Below, in pieces: positions 44,549 to 53,827 of a stretch of DNA of 64,000 nt (positions are counted from its first letter, which is position 1; every line of letters starts with the position of its first letter). The position numbers and the translations under genes were made by a program. Source of the DNA: Chloroflexota bacterium (lineage in GTDB: Bacteria > Chloroflexota > Anaerolineae > Caldilineales > Caldilineaceae); assembly GCA_018969295.1 (NCBI GenBank), contig JAGWYN010000005.1, forward strand, positions 62,001-126,000, written 5' to 3'. The notes beneath the pieces were generated by a model. It had not been told where the DNA came from. It searched no databases and was given only the letters and a program-made list of their open reading frames with translations.

Positions 44549-46057
44549 ATGGCTGTGATCTACCGGCCTTCTTTGGATGAAGCACGAGAACTGGCCCAAC
44601 AAAGTACGCTCATCCCCGTCTATCGGGAACTTCCTGCCGATCTGGAGACGCCAGTCTCTGTCTACCTCAAACTGTGCAGCCAGGGTGGCGGCCCCAGTTT
44701 TCTGCTGGAATCGGTTGAAAAGGGAGAACAGCTGGGCCGGTACAGCTTTATTGGGGTGCACGCGCCGATGACGATCACCGCTCGCGGCGACCGCGTGCTC
44801 CACGGGGCAGCGGGCAACACCCTTCTCGAAGAACGCCAGGGAGATCCACTCCAGATCCTGGAGGAGTTTATGGCTCCCCGCAAATCGGCGCCTGTCCCCG
44901 GTCTTCCCCGCTTCAACGGCGGCATCGTCGGCTATTTTGGCTACGACCTTGTCCGATTTATGGAACGGCTCCCGGCAACTGCGCGCCCTGAGCTGGATGT
45001 GCCCGATCTGGCTGTGATGGTGGCCGACAACCTGGTCGTCTTCGACCATGTTCGCCACCGCCTGTTGGTGATTGCCAATCTGCGGGTCGAAAACGACCTC
45101 CGCTCCGCCTACGCCGACGCCGTAGCCCGCATCGAACATATCATCGCCGACCTGCACAGACCGTTCGTCCCGCCGCTGCCCCAGGAACGAAGGGCCGCCG
45201 AACGGTGGCGCAGCAATTTTACCCAGCTGGAGTATGAGGCAAAGGTACACACCGCCAAAGACTACATCCGCTGCGGCGACATCTTCCAGGTCGTTCTCAG
45301 CCAACGGCTCTCCCGGCATACCGACGCAGATCCATTCACCATCTACCGCGCACTGCGCATGCTCAACCCTTCTCCCTATATGTTTTTTCTCAATTTGCAG
45401 GGTGTCGCCGGGACAGGAGATGCGCCCCTCTGCCTGATTGGCTCCAGCCCCGAAATGCATGTCCGTCTGGAAGACGGCTACGCCCACCTCCACCCGATCG
45501 CCGGAACCCGTTGGCGCGGCAAAAGTGCCGAAGAGGATGCCGCTTTGGCCGCCGAACTGCTTTCCGACCCCAAAGAACGTGCTGAACATATCATGCTGGT
45601 CGACCTTGGACGCAACGACCTCGGCCGTGTCAGCGAGTATGGCAGCATCACTGTCCCGGTCATGATGGCAGTGGAAAAGTACAGCCACGTCATGCATATC
45701 GTCAGCGATGTGCGCGGCAAGGTACGCCCGGACCAGAATGCCTTCAGCCTGCTGCGCGCCACCTTCCCCGCAGGCACGCTCAGCGGAGCCCCCAAAATTC
45801 GAGCAATGGAAATCATCGAGGAGCTGGAAGCAACACGACGGGGAATTTATGCTGGTGCCGTCGGCTATATCGACAACGATGGTGCCATGGATACCTGTAT
45901 CGCCATCCGCACGATCGTCATGCAAGGGCAAACCTGCCATCTGCAGGCAGGGGCTGGCATCGTTGCCGACAGCGACCCGACCTATGAATACAACGAGTCG
46001 ATGAACAAACTCAAAGCGCTGGCAGTGGCCGTAGAACAAGCCGAAAAAGGCCTGTAG
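44549..46057 (+). CDS. trpE: Anthranilate synthase component I
   Basis: A 502-residue enzyme that converts chorismate to anthranilate with ammonia from TrpG. The N-domain keeps the tryptophan-feedback motif LLES (SFLLESVEKGEQLG). The catalytic domain has FQVVLSQRLSRHTDADPF, SSPEMHVRL, HPIAGTRWRGKSAEEDA, MLVDLGRNDLGRVS and the Gly/Pro pattern GTLSGAPKIRAMEII. The start follows GAGGAGGAATGC, just after the T-box. TrpS and then TrpG follow, so the usual trpE-trpG coupling is interrupted. Confidence 0.96.
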   Translation: MAVIYRPSLDEARELAQQSTLIPVYRELPADLETPVSVYLKLCSQGGGPSFLLESVEKGEQLGRYSFIGVHAPMTITARGDRVLHGAAGNTLLEERQGDPLQILEEFMAPRKSAPVPGLPRFNGGIVGYFGYDLVRFMERLPATARPELDVPDLAVMVADNLVVFDHVRHRLLVIANLRVENDLRSAYADAVARIEHIIADLHRPFVPPLPQERRAAERWRSNFTQLEYEAKVHTAKDYIRCGDIFQVVLSQRLSRHTDADPFTIYRALRMLNPSPYMFFLNLQGVAGTGDAPLCLIGSSPEMHVRLEDGYAHLHPIAGTRWRGKSAEEDAALAAELLSDPKERAEHIMLVDLGRNDLGRVSEYGSITVPVMMAVEKYSHVMHIVSDVRGKVRPDQNAFSLLRATFPAGTLSGAPKIRAMEIIEELEATRRGIYAGAVGYIDNDGAMDTCIAIRTIVMQGQTCHLQAGAGIVADSDPTYEYNESMNKLKALAVAVEQAEKGL

Positions 46058-46071
46058 AACAAGGAGAGCCC

Positions 46072-47133
46072 ATGAGCGACACAGCACGCAAACGAATTCT
46101 GACCGGCGACCGCCCCACAGGAAAACTCCATCTGGGGCATTTTATCGGCAGCCATCGCAACCGCCTGCGTTTTCAAGAACAGTACGAATGTTTTTTTCTG
46201 ATCGCAGACCTGCACATGCTGACCACCAAACCAGACAAGGAGAGCATCGAACACATCGCCGAAATCGCCCGCCTGATCGTGCTGGACCATCTCGCCATCG
46301 GCATCGATCCAGCCAAGGTCACCTTCTATCTGCAATCCGCCGTCCACGAGGTCTACGAACTGCAGCTTTTGTTGTCCAGCCTAGTCACGGTGGAACGACT
46401 CCAGCAGCTCCCCACAATCAAGGACATGGCAGCGGCAGCCGGCCTGGATCAGATCCCGTACAATCTGCTCGGCTACCCCGTTTTGCAGACAGCCGACATT
46501 CTGATGCCGCGTGCCAATCTGGTCCCTGTCGGCAAAGACAACGAGAGCCACGTTGAGCTGGCTCGCCAGATCGCCCGCCGCTTCAACAACGCCTACGCCG
46601 ACGTCTTTCCACTGCCCGATCCCTACGTCGAAGGCGGTACCCTGATCGGCACCGACGGTCAGGCCAAAATGAGCAAAAGCCTCGACAATGCCATTTTTCT
46701 CAGCGACGATGCCAGGACTGTCGAACGGCGTGTGATGGGCATGTACACCGACCCCAATCGGGTCCGCGCCGACATCCCAGGCACCGTGGAGGGCAATCCA
46801 GTCTTCATCTACCACGACACCTTCAATCCCAACAAGATAGAAGTCGACGATCTCAAGCAGCGCTACCGCGCTGGCCATGTCGGAGACGTCGAGGTCAAAG
46901 AGAAGCTTGCCGCAGCGCTCAACCATTTTCTGGAACCGATGCGCGATCGACGGGCGCACTACGAAGCCCAGACCGGGTTTGTCGACGAGCTGATCTACAA
47001 TGGGACACAACGAGCCAGAGAGGAGGCTCGACAGACCCTTTCGGCAGTCAAGAAGGCCATGGGGTTGTCAGGTGCCTGGAACCGCATCAGCCGAGCCGCT
47101 GAAAAACGGCTCAAAAAACAGGAGTCCGCATGA
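46072..47133 (+). CDS. trpS: Tryptophanyl-tRNA synthetase
   Basis: A 353-residue class Ic synthetase that loads Trp on tRNA-Trp. The HIGH-equivalent is TGKLHLGHFIGS and the KMSKS-equivalent AKMSKSLDNA; the adenylate-site loop GTLIGTDGQAKMSK is intact. It lies 14 bp after trpE and overlaps trpG by 4 nt. Being inside the same T-box operon means that uncharged tRNA-Trp raises both synthesis of Trp and its own charging enzyme. Length and motifs match standard bacterial TrpRS. Confidence 0.95.
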   Translation: MSDTARKRILTGDRPTGKLHLGHFIGSHRNRLRFQEQYECFFLIADLHMLTTKPDKESIEHIAEIARLIVLDHLAIGIDPAKVTFYLQSAVHEVYELQLLLSSLVTVERLQQLPTIKDMAAAAGLDQIPYNLLGYPVLQTADILMPRANLVPVGKDNESHVELARQIARRFNNAYADVFPLPDPYVEGGTLIGTDGQAKMSKSLDNAIFLSDDARTVERRVMGMYTDPNRVRADIPGTVEGNPVFIYHDTFNPNKIEVDDLKQRYRAGHVGDVEVKEKLAAALNHFLEPMRDRRAHYEAQTGFVDELIYNGTQRAREEARQTLSAVKKAMGLSGAWNRISRAAEKRLKKQESA

Positions 47134-47723
47134 TCGCCGTCATCGACAACTATGACAGCTTTACTTACAACCTGGTTCAGTTTCTCGGCGAACTGGTGCA
47201 GCAGATGCCCGTACACGGACTCCCCAACGCGGCCATCTGCGTCTGGCGCAACGACGAGATCGACATAGAGGAACTGGCCGAGCTGGCCCCGACCCACATC
47301 GTGATCAGCCCTGGGCCCGGCTCTCCCGAAAAAGACAGCGGTGTAAGCAACGCTGTGCTGCGTGTGCTCGGCCAGACAACGCCTGTGCTGGGCGTCTGCC
47401 TCGGCCAGCAATGCATCGGACATGTCTTTGGCGGCCAGGTCGTGCGCGCCCCCCAGTTGATGCACGGCAAAGTCAGCCCTGTCCACCATACCGGCAGGGG
47501 CGTCTTTGCTGGCCTGCCTACCCCGTTCATCGCCACACGCTACCACAGCCTGATCGTCGCCGAACCGCTGCCGGAGGTGCTGGAGTTAACCGCCTACACA
47601 GAAGAAGGGGAGGTGATGGGACTGCAACACAGAACACTGCCGATCCATGGTGTCCAGTTTCATCCAGAGAGCATCCTGACCGAGCACGGCAAAGAATTGC
47701 TGGCCAATTTTTTGAGGTTGTAA
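47130..47723 (+). CDS. trpG: Anthranilate synthase glutamine amidotransferase
   Basis: A 197-residue class I glutaminase that gives ammonia to TrpE. It has the catalytic Cys90 in GVCLGQQCIG and the later His-x-Glu in QFHPESILTEHG. Residues 1-10 (MIAVIDNYDSF) are canonical. The ATGA overlap with trpS means translational coupling. It could also serve PabB if another chorismate enzyme exists elsewhere. Confidence 0.95.
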   Translation: MIAVIDNYDSFTYNLVQFLGELVQQMPVHGLPNAAICVWRNDEIDIEELAELAPTHIVISPGPGSPEKDSGVSNAVLRVLGQTTPVLGVCLGQQCIGHVFGGQVVRAPQLMHGKVSPVHHTGRGVFAGLPTPFIATRYHSLIVAEPLPEVLELTAYTEEGEVMGLQHRTLPIHGVQFHPESILTEHGKELLANFLRL

Positions 47724-47739
47724 GGAGATACCCATACGT

Positions 47740-48762
47740 ATGACAGCCATCCAACAGGCGATTCATCAGCTCTTTTCGGGCCAAAATTTGAGCGCCGCTG
47801 CAGCAGATGCCGCCATGACGCAGATCATGGAGGGAGAAGCTACCCCAGCACAGATCGGCGCGTTTTTGGCAGCGTTGCGTATGAAGGGCGAAACGGTCGA
47901 CGAGATCACAGGCTGCGCTCGTGCCATGAAGCGCAGCGCGCTGCCGGTGCGGCCGTCAATCGGCGACGCAGCATTGGTAGATGTCGTCGGTACAGGAGGG
48001 GACAGCCTTGGCACCTTTAACATCAGTACAACAGCAGCTTTTGTGGTGGCCGGGCACGGGGTCAAAGTAGCCAAACATGGCAACCGGGCTGTCAGCAGCC
48101 GCAGCGGAAGCGCCGATGTGCTGGCTGCACTGGGTGCCAACTTACAGCTGAGTGCAGAACAGGCAGCAGAATGCATCGAAGAGATCGGGCTGGTCTTTCT
48201 GTTTGCACCCGCCTTTCACCCTGCCATGCGCCACGCCATCGGACCGCGCCGCGAGCTGGCCGCACGCACCCTTTTCAACATCCTGGGCCCTTTGACCAAC
48301 CCCGCTGACGCCACCCACCTGTTGGTCGGTGTTTTTTCGCCCGCACTCACCGAACCCCTTGCCCAGGTACTAGGGCAGATGGGGGCACGTGCAGCTTTTG
48401 TCGTACATGGCGGCACAGACGAGTTGAGCCTGACCGGCCCCAACAAAGTCAGCCATCTGCTCAACGGGAAAGTCACCACCTACGAGTTTGACGCTCTGGC
48501 TTTGGATCTGCCGCGCGCAGCGCTCAGCGAGCTGTCAGGCGGCACCGCAGAAGAGAATGCTGCCATCACCCGCAGCATTCTGGACGGCTCGCAGCACGGG
48601 GCCAGGCGCAATGCCGTGCTGCTCAACGCAGCTTTCGCCCTCAGCACAGAGTCCAATGACCTGGCAGCCGGTCTCGCCGCCGCCCGCCACAGCATTGAAA
48701 GCGGCAGCGCGCTCCGTGTGCTGGACGCCTATGTGCACAAAACCCGCCGTTTTTTGCCCTGA
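47740..48762 (+). CDS. trpD: Anthranilate phosphoribosyltransferase
   Basis: A 340-residue enzyme that joins anthranilate to PRPP. The PRPP motif is VDVVGTGGDSLGTFNISTT. The anthranilate/Mg site has KHGNRAVSSRSGSADVL and the late FVVHGGTDELSLTGPNKVS. Full length for the family. It follows trpG by 16 bp, with GGAGATACCCATACGT before the ATG. Confidence 0.95.
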   Translation: MTAIQQAIHQLFSGQNLSAAAADAAMTQIMEGEATPAQIGAFLAALRMKGETVDEITGCARAMKRSALPVRPSIGDAALVDVVGTGGDSLGTFNISTTAAFVVAGHGVKVAKHGNRAVSSRSGSADVLAALGANLQLSAEQAAECIEEIGLVFLFAPAFHPAMRHAIGPRRELAARTLFNILGPLTNPADATHLLVGVFSPALTEPLAQVLGQMGARAAFVVHGGTDELSLTGPNKVSHLLNGKVTTYEFDALALDLPRAALSELSGGTAEENAAITRSILDGSQHGARRNAVLLNAAFALSTESNDLAAGLAAARHSIESGSALRVLDAYVHKTRRFLP

Positions 48763-48778
48763 GAAGAGAAGCACGACC

Positions 48779-49621
48779 ATGAAATCATCCAAATTGGACC
48801 TTGCCAAACAAAAAGGGGAAGTGCTCGACCAGATTATGGCCTGGAAACGGCAGGAAGTTCCCAGGCAAATGGAGATCGCGCCGCTGGCTCAGGTCAAAGC
48901 CTTTGCCAGACTGGCTCCTCCTGCCCTGGATTTTGTGGCTGCTCTGACAGCTCGGCCCGGTGTCAGCCTGATCGCCGAGATCAAACGGGCAAGCCCCTCC
49001 AAAGGGCTGATCGCGCAGGAATGGAACCCAGAATTGATCGCCGAGACATACGCCCGCAACGGCGCAGCAGCCATCTCCTGCCTGACCGACAGCCGTTTTT
49101 TTCAAGGCCAGCTGGAGTATTTGACCGCCATCAAAGAAAGGCTACGCGAAATTGGACTCTCTGTGCCCGTGCTCCGCAAAGATTTTCTTTATCATGAGTA
49201 CCAGCTCTACGAAGCACGCATGGCAGGGGCAGACGCCATCCTCCTGATCGCAGGGGTGCTGCCAGATGGCGACCTGCATTCGCTGCGCCAGCTGGCCGAA
49301 GATCTGGGCATGGCAGCATTGGTGGAGGTCCACGATGAAGCTGAAACCGAACGGGCACTGGCCAGCGGAGCCCGCCTGATTGGGGTCAACAACCGCGACC
49401 TGCGCACCTTTCAGGTCGACATCACCACCACCGGCCGCCTGCGCCCCCTGATCCCCCCTGGCTGTATCCTGGTGGGCGAAAGTGGCATCCGCACCCCCGA
49501 AGATGTGCGACAGATGGCTGCGATGGGGTGCAATGCCATTCTGGTTGGCGAGACTTTCTGCAAGCTTCCCCAGGCAGAACGCGGCCAGAGCGTCAAGGCT
49601 TTTGTGCAGGCGGGTCGCTGA
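48779..49621 (+). CDS. trpC: Indole-3-glycerol-phosphate synthase
   Basis: A 280-residue (beta/alpha)8 enzyme closing the indole ring. Catalytic blocks are IAEIKRASPSKG, SCLTDSRFFQG, VLRKDFLYHEYQ, LIGVNNRDLRTF and LVGESGIRTPEDV, containing the expected Lys, Glu and Asn residues. The ATG follows GAAGAGAAGCACGACC. Another ORF in the same frame starts 291 bp upstream inside trpD and is not credible. Confidence 0.95.
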   Translation: MKSSKLDLAKQKGEVLDQIMAWKRQEVPRQMEIAPLAQVKAFARLAPPALDFVAALTARPGVSLIAEIKRASPSKGLIAQEWNPELIAETYARNGAAAISCLTDSRFFQGQLEYLTAIKERLREIGLSVPVLRKDFLYHEYQLYEARMAGADAILLIAGVLPDGDLHSLRQLAEDLGMAALVEVHDEAETERALASGARLIGVNNRDLRTFQVDITTTGRLRPLIPPGCILVGESGIRTPEDVRQMAAMGCNAILVGETFCKLPQAERGQSVKAFVQAGR

Positions 49622-49676
49622 CCGTTTGCACAAAAGCGCCCGGAGCTGCAAAAAAAGTCGCACAGGAGGCAGCACC

Positions 49677-50324
49677 ATGACCGTTGTCAAAATCTGTGGT
49701 ACCACCTCGCTGGAAGATGCCCTGCTCGCTGCTGAAGCAGGGGCCGACCTGCTTGGTTTTATTCTTTATCCCAATTCTCCGCGCTATGTGGCACCGGAGC
49801 AGGCAGCAAGAATTGTGGAGGCTCTGCACCGGTGTGTCACCCACCCACCGCGCTGTGTTGGAGTTTTTGTGAATATTTGTGCGGCAGAAATAGAGAATTT
49901 TTTGGCAAATTCTTTTTTTGACTACGCGCAATTGCATGGAGACGAAGACGAAAGCTGGCTGAGCGCTCTGGGCGGACAGGCCTTCAAGGCGATCCGCCCC
50001 TCAAATCCGACGCAAGCCCTGGACCACTCCGCCCGGCTGGTCCTGCCCCACTCCGCCCCTGGCCCCCATCTCCTGCTCGATGCCTACACCCCCCATGCTT
50101 ACGGCGGCACCGGCCAACAAGCAGACTGGCAGAGCGCTGCTGCGGTGGCCCGCAACGTCGACCACCTTCTGCTGGCCGGAGGCCTCACACCCGACAATGT
50201 CGCAGCAGCCATCCGAACTGTCCGCCCATGGGGGGTCGACGTTGCCAGCGGTGTAGAAGAACGGCCAGGGGTCAAAAACCCCCAACGACTGCGCGCATTC
50301 CTCGAAGCTGTGTACCGCAGCTAA
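49677..50324 (+). CDS. trpF: Phosphoribosylanthranilate isomerase
   Basis: A 215-residue isomerase. The ATG at 49677 is preceded by AGGAGGCAGCACC. Conserved residues: Cys7 in KICGTT, the late Asp in LLDAYTPHAYGGTG and GVDVASGVEE. It ends the operon. The stop overlaps the converging selB stop. trpB and trpA, needed for the last step, are not in this window. Confidence 0.95.
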   Translation: MTVVKICGTTSLEDALLAAEAGADLLGFILYPNSPRYVAPEQAARIVEALHRCVTHPPRCVGVFVNICAAEIENFLANSFFDYAQLHGDEDESWLSALGGQAFKAIRPSNPTQALDHSARLVLPHSAPGPHLLLDAYTPHAYGGTGQQADWQSAAAVARNVDHLLLAGGLTPDNVAAAIRTVRPWGVDVASGVEERPGVKNPQRLRAFLEAVYRS

Positions 50325-52252
50325 TCGTCTGCCACCAACACACGCCCCTCCCCCACACGCTGCGTGATCCGCCGGGCATCCATCTCCTCCAAAAGCGCCT
50401 GGGCATATTTCCGGCTCGTTTGCAGCAGATCGCGCACTTCAGCCAGCGTGACGCTGCCTTTGGCCTGCAGATGGGCCACAACATGGCGGATCTGCGCCGC
50501 ACACTCCTCGCTGTGCAACAGCACCTCGCTGCCCAGCCAGACAAGTTGCCCTGTATCGACCAGGTACTCCAGAAGCTCACGCTCCTGTCCCAGAAGCTGA
50601 AGAACCTCCTGCACGATCGGGGGCGACGACGGTGCTGCTGCGAAGGCAGCCAACAGGCGCTCGACCCGCTGCTGCTGCGCAGGGGTCAGGAGAGGCCGAA
50701 AAGCGGGAAGACGCAGGCTCACATCGTCGCCCTCCACCGCCCCCGACTGGATCAACCCATCCAACAACAAGTTGAAGGCACGCACAGGAAGCGTGGCGGA
50801 CGGCAGCAGTCGCTGCAGCCGCCCACGTGCCTCGCTGCGTGGCATCCCGCGGCGCAGGGGAAACTGCCGATGATACTCGGTGGCCGCAGCGACCAGGCTG
50901 GCGTCGAATCGCTGCCAGGCTGAATGGCTGACCAGCAGCATTTCGCCCCCCGCAGCAAGCATCCGCAGACGCTGCTGGCGGAGGAGGCCCTGCAGGGCCT
51001 CCTCCGCCACCTCAGGCTCCAAATCTACCGCTGCCCGCAGCGTCGCAAGAAACGCCATCTGCAGCGAGTCCAGCGACTGCAGCAGCACCTCATCTGGCTG
51101 GCCGCGCGCCAGGGTGGCGAGCCGCTGCAGAACCTGGGGGTCGAAACGCCGCCACCGTCGTCTGGGCTGAGCACTCAACACACGGCCTCCGCCGAGGGTT
51201 GCACTGGGGCTCGGCTGGCGCAGGATAAAACGGTCACCTGGCACGGCCACAGCCGGCCGCTCCAGCCGCAGCTGTACCCACCCGTGCTGGCCAGGCTCGA
51301 TCGTCTCACTCCCCAAGACGCGCACCACAGCACGCAATTCAGCCGCTCCCACAAACAGATCGACGGTCTGGTTGTGCTTGAGCGGACGGGGGGCAGCAGC
51401 CAACAGGCAAAACTGGGCGTCCAACAGCCGCGTGGGCTGCAAGGTCGCAGGGTGCGCCACCACATCTCCGCGTTGCAGCTGGTCGACGCGGGGGCCGGTG
51501 AGGTTGACGGCAAGGCGGCTGCCCGCCCTGCCCACTTCGACAGGCTGGCGATGGGTTTGCAGCGAGCGAATTCTGGCGTTGAGCTGCGCTGGCAAAATCT
51601 CTACTGTGTCTCCAACCCGCAGTTCGCCGTCCAAAAGTGTGCCAGTCCCCACTGTGCCAAAACCGCTGAGACTGAAGACACGATCGACCGCCAGCCGTGG
51701 CACACCACGGTTGCGACGGGGTGGCAGGCCAGCTACCAGATGAGCCAGCCGCTCTTTCAGCACAGCCAGCCCCAAACCTGTGACCGCACTGACAGATACG
51801 ATCGGTGCCCCATGCAGGTGGGTCGGCGCCAACAGATCAGAGACCTCCATCTGCACCAGTTCAAGCCACTCCGGATCGTCGACCCGATCGACTTTGGTCA
51901 GCACCACAACAGCCCCGGCAACGCCCAAGAGATCCAAGATGGCCAGATGCTCGCGAGTCTGCGGCATCACCCCCTCATCCGCAGCAATGACCAACATTGC
52001 AGCGTCGATCCCACCGATGCCGGCCAGCATGTTTTTGATAAAATCGATATGTCCGGGCACATCGACGATTCCGATTGTCTCTGGGAGGGCAGCCGGAGCC
52101 AGAGGGGGCAGCTGACCCCAGGCAAAGCCGAGGTCGATCGTCATGCCGCGCGCTTTTTCTTCTTTGAGCCGATCCGGGTCCATCCCTGTCAGCGCCCGCA
52201 CCAACGTAGACTTGCCGTGGTCCACATGGCCGGCAGTGCCGAGAACACGCAT
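50321..52252 (-). CDS. selB: Selenocysteine-specific elongation factor SelB
   Basis: A 643-residue GTPase that carries Sec-tRNA to UGA codons with a SECIS element. G1 is GHVDHGKSTLVRALTG (residues 8-23), G3 DVPGHIDFIKNMLAG and G4 TKVD. The tail (residues about 350-640) has the winged-helix repeats that bind SECIS. It shares no overlap with the coiled-coil gene except adjacent codons, and the stop (TAG) shares bases with trpF stop. selA, selD and tRNA-Sec are not in the window. Confidence 0.93.
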   Translation of the reverse strand: MRVLGTAGHVDHGKSTLVRALTGMDPDRLKEEKARGMTIDLGFAWGQLPPLAPAALPETIGIVDVPGHIDFIKNMLAGIGGIDAAMLVIAADEGVMPQTREHLAILDLLGVAGAVVVLTKVDRVDDPEWLELVQMEVSDLLAPTHLHGAPIVSVSAVTGLGLAVLKERLAHLVAGLPPRRNRGVPRLAVDRVFSLSGFGTVGTGTLLDGELRVGDTVEILPAQLNARIRSLQTHRQPVEVGRAGSRLAVNLTGPRVDQLQRGDVVAHPATLQPTRLLDAQFCLLAAAPRPLKHNQTVDLFVGAAELRAVVRVLGSETIEPGQHGWVQLRLERPAVAVPGDRFILRQPSPSATLGGGRVLSAQPRRRWRRFDPQVLQRLATLARGQPDEVLLQSLDSLQMAFLATLRAAVDLEPEVAEEALQGLLRQQRLRMLAAGGEMLLVSHSAWQRFDASLVAAATEYHRQFPLRRGMPRSEARGRLQRLLPSATLPVRAFNLLLDGLIQSGAVEGDDVSLRLPAFRPLLTPAQQQRVERLLAAFAAAPSSPPIVQEVLQLLGQERELLEYLVDTGQLVWLGSEVLLHSEECAAQIRHVVAHLQAKGSVTLAEVRDLLQTSRKYAQALLEEMDARRITQRVGEGRVLVADD

Positions 52253-53563
52253 CTAGCTCTGTGACCGACCAGCCACGGCTTCGCCGGTCATAATTCCAGG
52301 CGTACGTCGTTGTTGGCCCTGTGCAGCAAAGAGCTCGGCGTTGCGCCGCTGCCGCTGCCAGGCCTCCTCCAAGGAGCGCATCCGCTCATCGCGTTCTTTG
52401 ATCGATTTCTGGATACCGTTCAACCAACCATCCGCCATGGAGGCCATCAACGGCCCGTAGGTCTCCTGCAGCTTCCACAGCTGCTCAAGCAGCGCCTCCA
52501 GCATCTTGAGATCGTGCTGCAGCGGGAGAAAACGCTCGCCGAACTCCTTGTTGGACTTTTCCTGTTCGCTCCAGAGATGTTCCTGGCGCAGTTCCCCTTT
52601 GCGCCGGCGCCGCTCATACTCCTCGCGAAACTCGTCCATCTCACGCCGAATACGCTCCTCAGCCAGCCGCTGCAGCTCTGCTACCTGCCCCTGTTCGCGC
52701 AGAATCATCTCTTGGAAATCTTGCATTTCGGCGACAGCCCGGCGGCTGATGTCGATCTGTGGGGCGTAGCTCTGCACCCGCTCATAGGCCTGGGCCACCA
52801 CCGATTTTTGTTCGTCGATGGTCTCCTGCCAGCGGTTCAGAACCTGCTCGCGATCTACGACCATGACCCGGGTTCGCTCCATGAATTTTATCTGCTCCTC
52901 GCGCAGCTGGTCGATGACCGAAGGCATTTTTTCGACTTCGTTCATGGCCTTGCGGAGGCTTTCTTCCAACAGCGGGATACGCCCAGCGTTGGCTTCGATC
53001 CGTTTGAACAGTTCAACAGTCTCTTGCTGCAGCTGTGCGATGCGTTTGGTGTCGCTGGTGCGTTGCTCGACCAAAAAAGGGATCTGGCGCGTCCGTTCTT
53101 CGATTTCTTTGCCCAGACTCCCGATCTGGTTGCGCATACTCATGATCAGCTCACCCAACCGATCGTCTTCTGCTGTACGGAGCTGGATGGCTTCTTCCAA
53201 CCGGCCAAGGCGCGGCAGCTCTCGGCGCACCTCACCAATCTCACGGCTCAGCAGCTCACGGTCGCCCAGTCGCGACCGCTCCAGCTCGCGCTGGCCAGCC
53301 ACACGCTCTTCGTAGGCTCGCTCCACCAACGCAACCAGTTCGTTGCGGGTGTTTTGAATGGACTGGTCAATTTGGTTGAAACGCATCAACTGTGCCTGTG
53401 TCGTCGCCAGTCTGCCTTCCAGCTCCTGAATGCGGCGCGCCTGCTCGATCACATCGCCCGACTGTGCCTCCAACCGTTGCTGCAACCGGGCAATTTCAGC
53501 CCGATCCCGCCGATGCTCTTCGTCCAGCCAAGTCACCATCTGGGCAAGTTGTGTGAGTTCCAT
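52253..53563 (-). CDS. Coiled-coil protein of unknown function
   Basis: A 436-residue highly charged protein, predicted to be almost wholly coiled coil from residue 10 to 350 (LQQRLEAQ, RELPRLGRLEEAIQLR, etc.). No signal or membrane segment; the C-terminus is Arg-rich. The stop and the SelB start abut (the codons are directly adjacent), implying co-translation. A structural, partition or scaffold role is a guess. Its promoter is at 53629-53657. Confidence 0.75.
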   Translation of the reverse strand: MELTQLAQMVTWLDEEHRRDRAEIARLQQRLEAQSGDVIEQARRIQELEGRLATTQAQLMRFNQIDQSIQNTRNELVALVERAYEERVAGQRELERSRLGDRELLSREIGEVRRELPRLGRLEEAIQLRTAEDDRLGELIMSMRNQIGSLGKEIEERTRQIPFLVEQRTSDTKRIAQLQQETVELFKRIEANAGRIPLLEESLRKAMNEVEKMPSVIDQLREEQIKFMERTRVMVVDREQVLNRWQETIDEQKSVVAQAYERVQSYAPQIDISRRAVAEMQDFQEMILREQGQVAELQRLAEERIRREMDEFREEYERRRRKGELRQEHLWSEQEKSNKEFGERFLPLQHDLKMLEALLEQLWKLQETYGPLMASMADGWLNGIQKSIKERDERMRSLEEAWQRQRRNAELFAAQGQQRRTPGIMTGEAVAGRSQS

Positions 53564-53628
53564 AGTCCTCTATCTCAATCGCATGCGGTCCATGGGCCGC
53601 CGAGTACAAGCCAGTCTTTCTGAGAGAG

Positions 53629-53657
53629 AGTATAGCACTCTCCAGACAGAACGCCAA
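53629..53657 (-). promoter_or_regulatory. Promoter of the coiled-coil/selB operon
   Basis: On the minus strand TTGGCG (53657-53652) and TATACT (53634-53629), spacer 17. The predicted leader before the ATG at 53563 is about 60 nt. Confidence 0.7.
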
Positions 53658-53732
53658 CCAGTCTGAAGAAAGGGCTGTTCCAGATCCAGCCCGGCCACGC
53701 ACGATGGACAGCCGCATCAAACGAAGACAGGT

Positions 53733-53762
53733 TTGACCGATGGTTGAATCCACTGCTACAAT
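53733..53762 (+). promoter_or_regulatory. Promoter of the glycosyltransferase pair
   Basis: TTGACC (53733-53738) and TACAAT (53757-53762), spacer 18, predicted leader about 60 nt. Confidence 0.65.
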
Positions 53763-53827
53763 GCCAACACACAGGCAGATTGGTAGCCTGGGCGTCCTTG
53801 TTGCCCCTATCTCGCCACTGGGTCTGT

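Noticed and set aside
44465..46087. 540-codon minus-strand open frame
   Set aside because: Shadow of trpE and the T-box leader.
50321..53563. tRNA-Sec or SECIS near selB
   Set aside because: No tRNA-Sec-like cloverleaf or UGA-hairpin could be seen by eye.
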